A stretch of DNA of 49,759 bases from Chloroflexi bacterium HGW-Chloroflexi-2 (lineage in GTDB: Bacteria > Chloroflexota > Anaerolineae > Anaerolineales > Anaerolineaceae), in contig PHBY01000021.1 in NCBI GenBank assembly GCA_002840735.1, positions 1 to 49,759 on the forward strand. Reading direction: 5' to 3'. Below, piece after piece: positions 44,365 to 49,759 of this stretch. The translations under genes and the position numbers were made by a program. Under the pieces are notes generated by a model that was not told the DNA's origin, did no database searches, and saw nothing but the letters and a program-made list of their open reading frames with translations. Positions within the stretch are counted from its first letter, which is position 1. The number at the start of each line of letters is the position of its first letter.

Positions 44365-45915
44365 TTATGGCAGAATTTCCACCACCACACCGTTCTCTGC
44401 CCAGTTGTAGAGTGTCTCTCCGCTGGTTAAATCCAGGATGATGCAGCCATACGAAGCTGGACTGCCCAGCACGTTGGCCCACAATCGCACCCCGCTCGAG
44501 AGCACCGGCAACCCGTGGATCCCGTTCATAAAGCCCGGCACTGCCTCGTAGATGCCCATGAAATGCGGCATCCACAAATCCCAGTTGGAGGCGTAGGCAT
44601 TGATCTCGTGCGTCTGGATCTGGAAGACACCCGGCAGCGTGGGGGAATTGGACATCCCGGTGCTGATGACGTGCTCGGATTTCAATTCAAAGTTCTCGTA
44701 GACCCACATGTGTTGCTCTGTGATGCTGATCACGATGCGCTTTCCGAGTACCGGCGGATAGGGTAGCATCTCGTTTTTCGAGGGGATCGTCAGTACCTGC
44801 CCGGCACGCACCCCGTAGATGCTGCTACCCGGGTTGGCTTCCTGGATCTTCCAGTAGGGCATACCGACTTTGAAGCCGATCCCAACCAGGTTGTCGCCAT
44901 ATTGGACGGTGTACTCGGTGGGTTTGTGTCGCAGGAAGATGGTGTAAACACCGCCACCCACCCAGACGTCATCCAGAGTTTCCACGGGGTCTTTGAAGTC
45001 GATCTCGCGGTTGACGATGGTAGATTGCCATTCCTGCAGATACGCCTCGAATTCGCCGGCATCCACCTGCAGATAGGGTTCGCCATACGGGTCATCCAGC
45101 CGCACCCAGCCCGCCACCAGCTCTTGCGGCAGGTTCCAGATCATCAGTTCGTCTGTGATGGCATCCCAGGCGCGCAACTGCAGCGGGCGCTGGTAATGCA
45201 TCGCAATGCGCTGCACCTCGGACGAGAGATCCGCCACGGCCGGGGGAATTACCACCATGGGCAATTGTAAATATCCCTGTGCCAAGACTGCTCCCGGATC
45301 CGCCTGGATGAGCGCCAGTGTCGCTTCCACATCCAGACCCCAGCCCGGCACACCCGCTTCGGCAACCCAGCGCCCCAGGGGGTCGCGTACCAGACGGGCG
45401 TCGACCGGGGGAATCTGCATGCGGGTGGCCAGATCTGTGAAGACCTCGCGCGCAAAGTCGGCGTTGAAGGTCACCACCGGCGCGATCTCATAGCGTCCCA
45501 AAGCTGCCAGCTGCATGATTTCAGCCGTGCCACCACTGTCGCGTCCCACCCCATAAGCCAGCTGGGCGGTCTGTGCCGGGTCAATCCATAAACCAAAATT
45601 GGGCGGGGTAACTGTCCACTTGTAATCCTCATTCAGCACCACAAAATGGGTGGTGTTGTTCCAGTAATCGTCGATGTAGGCGGCAGCATCCGTGAGGGGC
45701 AGGTTACTCAAGTCCACCGGGCCTACACGCACGCCGGGCAGCACCATCTGCGCCTGGCGCACATACAGGGCTGTGCCTGCCACCACCACCATGGGCACCA
45801 GCAGCGCCAGCAAAGCCAGGACGAGCAGGATATTGCCAACTATCCGCTTTCCATTGGATCGCGGTTGGCGTTGGGAATGGGCCTGACGGACAGGTATTGT
45901 TGCGCTGTGTTGCAT
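44365..45915 (-). CDS. L,D-transpeptidase with PG-binding and LysM domains
   Basis: A 516-aa membrane-anchored cell-wall enzyme. It has a basic cytoplasmic N-terminus, one transmembrane helix (ILLVLALLALLVPMVVVAGTALYV), two VanW-type peptidoglycan-binding domains (LPGVRVGPVDLSNLPLTDAAAYI), LysM (YTVQYGDNLVGIGFKVGM) and a C-terminal YkuD domain (KRIVISITEQHMWVYENFE). The catalytic region reads FMNGIHGLP...SPASYGCIILD; the usual His of SHGC is Tyr here while the Cys is kept. It should make 3-3 peptidoglycan cross-links or attach wall proteins. GGAG supports ATG 45915. Confidence 0.88.
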   Translation of the reverse strand: MQHSATIPVRQAHSQRQPRSNGKRIVGNILLVLALLALLVPMVVVAGTALYVRQAQMVLPGVRVGPVDLSNLPLTDAAAYIDDYWNNTTHFVVLNEDYKWTVTPPNFGLWIDPAQTAQLAYGVGRDSGGTAEIMQLAALGRYEIAPVVTFNADFAREVFTDLATRMQIPPVDARLVRDPLGRWVAEAGVPGWGLDVEATLALIQADPGAVLAQGYLQLPMVVIPPAVADLSSEVQRIAMHYQRPLQLRAWDAITDELMIWNLPQELVAGWVRLDDPYGEPYLQVDAGEFEAYLQEWQSTIVNREIDFKDPVETLDDVWVGGGVYTIFLRHKPTEYTVQYGDNLVGIGFKVGMPYWKIQEANPGSSIYGVRAGQVLTIPSKNEMLPYPPVLGKRIVISITEQHMWVYENFELKSEHVISTGMSNSPTLPGVFQIQTHEINAYASNWDLWMPHFMGIYEAVPGFMNGIHGLPVLSSGVRLWANVLGSPASYGCIILDLTSGETLYNWAENGVVVEILP

Positions 45916-45927
45916 AATTGACTCCAA

Positions 45928-46641
45928 AGTTAGTGTACAAAAGAATTAATTTCGGTGCAATAAATACGCCAATGTGGATAAGACGAGTTGGGGCTTGATT
46001 GAGTTCCAGATTAAAATGGCGCTAAGGAATCTAAGGTCGCAACCCCCCAGCGGGGGTGGTAAGGACGCAAAGGTCTGAACTGGGATTGAGTTAGCTCATC
46101 GCTGATACCCAAAGGGCATGATATGGCTGACGGCTGACGGCTGACGGCTGACGGGAAAAAATTTCCGAACTGGGATTGTGTTAGCTCATGGCTCATACCC
46201 AAAGGGCATGATATGGCTGACGGCTGACGGCTGACTTGAAAAGAAATTTGAACAGGGATTGTGTTATCTCATGGCTCATACCCAAAGGGCATGATATGGC
46301 TGACGGCTGACGGGAAAAAATTTTGAACTGGGATTTACAGGATTGTGGGTATATTTATTGCTGGAGACTGTTGCCGGTTTGGATATGTTAATTTGCAGTG
46401 TAGGTTTGCAGGATTTACAGGATCGGTCCATCGCAAAATGGGATTGTTGGCCGGCCGTAGGGGTGAAGGATCGGAGAACGATATCTTGGGTGGAAAATCG
46501 CGATTATTCTCCGATCCTTCACCCCTACTTACGATGACCCTGCGGGGGCACATCGAAACGCATCGACCAAGTCGGTTTGTTTCTAAAAACAATTCGGAAC
46601 AAATCGATTGGCTCATCACCTCAACAGCTAACCCTTTGCCC
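45928..46641. repeat. VNTR units with GCTGACG heptamers
   Basis: A 714-bp non-coding region. Units starting GAACtGGGATTG at 46077, 46167, 46250 and (partial) 46325 contain GCTCATACCCAAAGGGCATGATATG followed by four, three and two GCTGACG heptamers. The spacings therefore shrink 90, 83, 75. Position 45959-45974 has CAATAAATACGCCAAT, like the 23-bp repeats at 28999. A GGATTTACAGGAT motif recurs at 46330 and 46410. The second hairpin repeat (46457-46528) is listed separately. Confidence 0.8.
46457..46528. repeat. 22-bp-arm hairpin repeat, copy 2
   Basis: Arms at 46457-46478 and 46507-46528 are perfect 22-bp inverted repeats (GTAGGGGTGAAGGATCGG...), with a 28-nt centre as in copy 1 (9885-9956). 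The centres are unrelated in sequence. Confidence 0.85.
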
Positions 46642-47130
46642 TTAATCGCTAAGACCCGGGTGACCATCATCCCTCAAACCTGAATCCTGATCCCTCAAAA
46701 GTTTGGCGCCCTCAATGTTATTTTCTGGCCACATTCCATCATCTATTTCTTTTATCAAGTTGCTGATAATTCCGTGCAGCGTATTTTCCGGATCTTGCGG
46801 CTTGAGAAACTGCGTGCGGATCAGGCGTGTGAGGGTTAAGTTACCCATGCAGATGGCGCGCAGGGTGTCGAGGTTTTCGCCATGTGTGTTGGATGTTTGT
46901 GAGCTCTCGAGCACGCGCCGCATCAAGGCCCGGATCAGCTCGATCTCGTTACGCACATCCAGTGGTTCCATCTCCTCGAAGTCACTGACTTCCTGTGGGG
47001 TGTAATGCCGGGCATAAAAGCCATGTTTGTAGGCATTTTTATTGCCATATGGCGCGCCACGCTTCTTCTTCTCGATCTGGTTTTCAGCGTTGGATAGATC
47101 CTCATTTTCGTTTTCAAATTCGTCATTCAT
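46642..47130 (-). CDS. Terminase-small-subunit-like hypothetical protein
   Basis: A 162-aa protein with an acidic N-terminus, the stretch RGAPYGNKNAYKHGFYARHY (residues 24-43) seen at the start of many phage terminase small subunits and orphan relatives, and a helical body (NEIELIRALMRRVLESS, LDTLRAICMGNLTLTRLIRTQF). The C-terminal 15 or so residues (QDSGLRDDGHPGLSD) are encoded by repeat-like DNA, suggesting the frame has run into the repeat. No other phage gene is present. It lies between two large tandem-repeat blocks. Confidence 0.68.
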   Translation of the reverse strand: MNDEFENENEDLSNAENQIEKKKRGAPYGNKNAYKHGFYARHYTPQEVSDFEEMEPLDVRNEIELIRALMRRVLESSQTSNTHGENLDTLRAICMGNLTLTRLIRTQFLKPQDPENTLHGIISNLIKEIDDGMWPENNIEGAKLLRDQDSGLRDDGHPGLSD

Positions 47131-47358
47131 AAATCCTCCTTTGGTTAGCTCATGGCTGATGGCTCATAGCTGATAGAATACACGTTCTATGATAAATGAT
47201 CTTATTACCCTGTCAACCTGCCTAAATGTGCATGTTTTTAAGCAAAAATGGTGGAATTTGGCAGGTTTTTGGCATATTGGATAAGAATGGTGGGGATAAC
47301 GCAAAGGGGGCCAAGAACGCAGAGAGCGCGAAGGCTGATACCCAAAGGGCATGATAAA

Positions 47359-47617
47359 GCTGATGGCTGACGGCTGACGGCTGATGGCTGATGGCTGACG
47401 GCTGATGGCTGACTGCTGATGGCTGACGGCTGATGGCTGACGGCTGATGGCTGACTGCTGAAGGCTGACGGCTGATGGCTGACGGCTGAAGGCTGACTGC
47501 TGAAGGCTGACGGCTGAAGGCTGATGGCTGACGGCTGATGGCTGACGGCTGATGGCTGACGGCTGAAGGCTGACGGCTGACGGCTGACTGCTGACTGCTG
47601 ACGGCTGACGGCTGACG
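47359..47617. repeat. 37 perfect-length GCTGAyG heptamers
   Basis: 259 bp equals exactly 37 units of 7 bp. All begin GCTGA; the last two bases are CG, TG, AG or CT, often alternating to give a 14-bp higher-order repeat. The flanks (TACCCAAAGGGCATGATAAA before, GGAAAAGAATTTTGAACAGG after) are the same as those around the short 2-4-copy heptamer runs at 46.1-46.3 kb. Confidence 0.92.
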
Positions 47618-47790
47618 GGAAAAGAATTTTGAACAGGGATTGTGTTAGCTGGCAGCTGATAGCTGATAGCTGACGGCACAAGATCCGAACTGGGATTGGT
47701 TTAGCTGGTACCGAAAGGGCATGATAAAGCTGACGGCTGAAGGCTGACGGCTGACGGGAAAAGAATTTTGAACAGGAATTGGTTTAGGAC

Positions 47791-47930
47791 GGGCGAAGCA
47801 TTGGATAGCTGGGATTGCATCCCGAATGGTTTTGAATCAGATTCTGAATCCGTACGGGCGAAGCATTGGATAGCTGGGATTGCATCCGGATTGCATCCCG
47901 AATGGTTTTGAATCATCCAATGCTTCGCCC
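47791..47930. repeat. GGGCGAAGCATTGGATAGC pair with inverted copy
   Basis: Direct copies begin at 47791 and 47856, 65 bp apart, followed by the inverted core ATCCAATGCTTCGCCC at 47915-47930. An internal duplication of GCATCCcGAATGG-type sequence occurs at 47881-47903. It belongs to the same family as the array at 49284-49759. Confidence 0.8.
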
Positions 47931-47995
47931 CTACCACCTCAATCCTGATACAGTACAATTAACCCATCCCACCACAATTCTGATCAGGCATAAGA

Positions 47996-48355
47996 ATGGA
48001 ACTTACCGACTTCTTCAGCGGCTACGAAAAATCCAGAGAGCTCTTCGACCACCTCTACCAACGCATCCGTCAACACGCGGATTTTGATCTGCGTGTGACC
48101 AAAAGCCAGATCGCATTCGTCACCGACAAACCCTGTGCCTGGGTCTGGATTACTGCCCGCTACATCAAAGGACCTGACCTGGCTCCCCTCGTCTTGACCC
48201 TGGTCCTTCCTTATCAACATCCCTCCCCGCGCTGGAAAGAAATCGTCGAACCCCGCCCCGGCTCCTTCACCCACCACCTGGAACTCCATAGAATTGAGGA
48301 TATTGACCAGGAAGTGCTGGATTGGCTCATGCAGGTTCTCACCGGAAAAACATAG
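47996..48355 (+). CDS. DUF5655 domain protein
   Basis: A 119-aa soluble protein with the DUF5655 pattern: ELFDHLYQRIRQHADFDLRVTKSQIAF, WVWITARYIKG and PRWKEIVEPRPGSFTHHLELHRIEDIDQEVLDWL. The family is thought to be related to small transport-associated or nucleotide-binding folds but has no known function. The gene lies between two tandem-repeat regions. No ribosome-binding site is obvious. Confidence 0.82.
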   Translation: MELTDFFSGYEKSRELFDHLYQRIRQHADFDLRVTKSQIAFVTDKPCAWVWITARYIKGPDLAPLVLTLVLPYQHPSPRWKEIVEPRPGSFTHHLELHRIEDIDQEVLDWLMQVLTGKT

Positions 48356-48387
48356 CTGGCGAGGATTCTGAAATCCAATAACTATTC

Positions 48388-48591
48388 TTATTTCCTTCTC
48401 TTTTCAATTTCAGAAACAATTTCATCCAGGGATTTATTGGCAAAAAGATCATCACGTTCCTTTGTGTAATTTCCATACCCTTTAGTAAATTGTTTAAAGA
48501 AACGAACAGCGTTAACAACACCTAATTCTTTATAAAGAAGGCGAATTGCTTGCTGATTAATTTCAATTAATGGTTTCATATCAGTTATCAT
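48388..48591 (-). CDS. Putative antitoxin of PIN module
   Basis: A 67-aa small charged protein (INQQAIRLLYKELGVVNAVRFFKQF ... RDDLFANKSLDEIVSEIEKRRK) whose ATG overlaps the stop of the PIN gene by 4 nt (48588-48591). Size, coupling and composition fit an antitoxin, though it follows rather than precedes the toxin. I do not recognise a DNA-binding fold; the assignment is from context. Confidence 0.6.
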   Translation of the reverse strand: MITDMKPLIEINQQAIRLLYKELGVVNAVRFFKQFTKGYGNYTKERDDLFANKSLDEIVSEIEKRRK

Positions 48592-49028
48592 TTTTCAATC
48601 TCCTGAACCAGATCAACTGGACTAAGTACTTTTACCTTTAAATCCATTATTTGTTTGGATTTTTTTAGAATAGCATCATCACAAGTACAAAAGTAATCTG
48701 CCTTACCTGATTCTGCTAAAGCTAAATGCAGCGCATCAAGAGGTTTTATTCCAAAAACTAAGAACTCTGACGCTCGAGATTTATCTTTTTCAGTGATAAA
48801 TATCATATCCTTTGATTTTTCCAAAACCGCATAAGAGTGTTCTCGTCGGATTGGTAAAGTACTTTGTTCTGCTTCATACAACAAAGCTTCTGACGAGATT
48901 AACTCTGCTCGACCACTTTCACAAAAAGAAAACAAACCCAGAACAGCTTCAGATTCTAAAATAATTCTAATCTGATCTACTGTGTCTAGTGGTCGCTGAA
49001 TAGCACATAAATCAAAATATATTTTCAC
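48588..49028 (-). CDS. PIN-domain protein, putative toxin
   Basis: A 146-aa PIN-domain ribonuclease-like protein. The acidic residues are Asp 6 (MKIYFDLCAI), Glu 41/48 region, Asp in GIKPLDALHLALAE and Asp-Asp in FCTCDDAILKKS. These make the usual four-carboxylate Mg2+ site, cleaving RNA in VapC-like toxins. It starts with GTG at 49028, 6 nt after a TAAAAT (minus sense, 49035-49040), another apparent leaderless gene. AT-rich compared with neighbours, hence probably mobile. Confidence 0.83.
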   Translation of the reverse strand: MKIYFDLCAIQRPLDTVDQIRIILESEAVLGLFSFCESGRAELISSEALLYEAEQSTLPIRREHSYAVLEKSKDMIFITEKDKSRASEFLVFGIKPLDALHLALAESGKADYFCTCDDAILKKSKQIMDLKVKVLSPVDLVQEIEK

Positions 49029-49283
49029 ATTTTTATTTTACCATTTTTTGGATACTGGCATCCAATTATCAAAGGAAACACCACCAAACAGCAAGAATTG
49101 TAGTGTGTGGTCCCTACCCAACGGGTATGATAAGACCCCGCCAAACCCATTCTGACCCGTCAACCCTAAATTCTCAACCTCTGTAAGGTGCGGTCCCCTA
49201 CCCACCATTACCTCACGGGTCACTCAATCCTCTGATCCTGAATCCTGAAACCTAATCCCTAATCCCTAACCCCCAACCCGGAT
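49029..49283. other. Intergenic with heptad repeats
   Basis: No gene. Contains a variant of the dispersed CTACCCAACGGGTATGATAAG motif (49114-49134) and tandem heptads CCTAATC, CCTAATC, CCTAACC, CCCAACC at 49251-49278. Confidence 0.55.
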
Positions 49284-49759
49284 GGGCGAAGCATTGGATA
49301 GCCGGGATTATATCCCGATTGGTTGTGAATCAGATTCTGAACCTCCAACCTTTGCGGGCGAAGCATTGGATAGCGGAGATTGGATCCCGATTGGTTGTGA
49401 ATCTGGTCCTGAACCTCCAACCTTTGCGGGCGAAGCATTGGATAGCCACGATTGGATCCCGATTGGTGTGAATCAGATCCTGAACCCGGACGGGCGAAGC
49501 ATTGGATAGCCGGGATTGGATCCCGAATGGTTGTGAATCTGGTCCTGAATCCGGACGGGCGAAGCATTGGATAGTTGGAATTGCATCGCGAATGGTTGTG
49601 AATCAGATCCTGAACCTCCAACCTTTGCGGGCGAAGCATTGGATAGCCGAGATTGCACCCCGAATGGTTGTGAATCAGATCCTGAATCCGGACGGGCGAA
49701 GCATTGGATAGCCGGGATTGGATCGCGAATGGTTGTGAATCAGATCCTGAACCCGTGGG
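49284..49759. repeat. 65/72-bp tandem repeat array running off the window
   Basis: GGGCGAAGCATTGGATAG starts at 49284, 49356, 49428, 49492, 49557, 49629 and 49694, giving spacings 72, 72, 64, 65, 72 and 65. Units share ...GGATTGGATCCCGATTGGTTGTGAATC... and differ by one of two linkers: CCTCCAACCTTTGC (72-bp form) or CCGGAC (64/65-bp form). No unique spacers and no neighbouring cas genes. Confidence 0.9.

Larger units (their letters stand above)
47131..47995. other. Repeat-filled spacer
   Basis: 865 bp without a gene, holding the 37-heptamer array (47359-47617), a second short unit (47700-47780, GCTGACGGCTGAAGG) and a pair of GGGCGAAGCATTGGATAGC repeats with an inverted third copy (47791-47930). 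Open frames on the minus strand here (Ser/Gln/Pro/Ala-Val repeats) are translations of the heptamer. Confidence 0.75.

Noticed and set aside
46642-47130. The terminase-like protein as evidence for a prophage
   Set aside because: No large terminase, portal, capsid, tail or integrase gene is found in the window and the flanks are tandem repeats.
47164-47681. Long minus-strand open frames rich in Ser, Gln, Pro, Ala and Val over the heptamer array
   Set aside because: A heptamer without stops on one strand leaves all three frames open, and the reading is only the translated repeat; there is no ribosome-binding site or domain.
49251-49278. CCTAATC/CCTAACC heptads look like telomeric repeats
   Set aside because: Only four degenerate units, lying mid-sequence in a bacterial chromosome, and other spacers carry different heptamers; nothing suggests a linear end.
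49284-49759. Direct repeats about 65-72 bp apart resemble a CRISPR array
   Set aside because: The sequence between the GGGCGAAGCATTGGATAG cores is also conserved from unit to unit (two linker types), so there are no unique spacers, and no cas genes are near. It is a tandem repeat.

Overview
The window reads as a chromosomal stretch of an uncultured or little-studied Chloroflexota bacterium, most likely Anaerolineae. This rests on family recognition, not a database search. Supporting signs are a DUF5667 secreted protein, many monoderm-type lipoproteins, an LysM/YkuD L,D-transpeptidase, intergenic spaces filled with heptamer and long tandem repeats, and many genes whose start codon lies 6-7 nt after a -10 box (leaderless mRNAs). 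There is no rRNA, no recognisable tRNA, no CRISPR array and no intact insertion sequence.

Layout. 0.25-3.8 kb: hyuA/hyuB-type hydantoinase/oxoprolinase pair. 3.8-4.5 kb: MntA antitoxin with a frameshifted HepT toxin. 4.4-8.6 kb: DedA-like membrane protein, a lipoprotein, a DUF1697 protein, and an isoprenylcysteine methyltransferase-like gene divergent from a TetR-nitroreductase operon. 8.9-11.8 kb: DUF5667 protein with a Gly-rich tail, a 22-bp-arm hairpin repeat, a PH-like membrane protein, a broken deazaflavin-dependent reductase and an SPL-like radical SAM protein. 11.9-14.4 kb: a possible small RNA, then hflK-hflC. 14.4-19.1 kb: UroD-like protein, a decay zone (flavin-reductase remnant, frameshifted zinc-ribbon gene), a Tat/lipobox MsrP-like protein, an MgtC/DUF4010 pseudogene, a YgjP-type metallopeptidase and a GxxExxY protein.

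19.1-26.6 kb: a repeat-rich gap, an mhqO-mhqD-like operon under a palindrome-flanked promoter, rnhA, a membrane protein, a 234-bp nested inverted-repeat element, an ECF sigma/anti-sigma-like pair, a membrane PAF-acetylhydrolase-like enzyme and a P-loop kinase. 26.8-31.7 kb: xpt-guaA purine salvage operon, four 23-bp iteron-like repeats before an AT-rich DUF4143 ATPase, a DUF3887 lipoprotein and an HD protein. 31.8-38.5 kb: a CcrM-like adenine methyltransferase with pepF, an HtrA-like lipoprotein protease, a metallophosphoesterase and MgtC.

38.7-42.6 kb is the most unusual gene block: a five-gene operon (YtrA-type GntR regulator, SdpI-like protein, ABC ATPase, ABC permease, YhfC-type membrane protease). 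Two perfect copies of the 16-bp parS centromere sequence lie in its gaps, on either side of the SdpI gene, and six 8-bp repeats sit upstream. 42.7-45.9 kb: SAM methyltransferase, nucleoside phosphorylase-family protein, L,D-transpeptidase. 45.9-49.8 kb is repeat country: VNTR units carrying 2-4 GCTGACG heptamers, a relative expanded to exactly 37 heptamers, and a 65/72-bp array that runs off the end. A terminase-small-subunit-like gene, a DUF5655 gene and a PIN toxin-antitoxin pair lie among these repeats.

Cellular themes: envelope maintenance and proteolysis (HflKC, HtrA, L,D-transpeptidase, PepF), thiol/quinone and oxidative stress (MhqO/D, nitroreductase, MsrP), purine salvage (Xpt, GuaA), and gene decay beside repeats.
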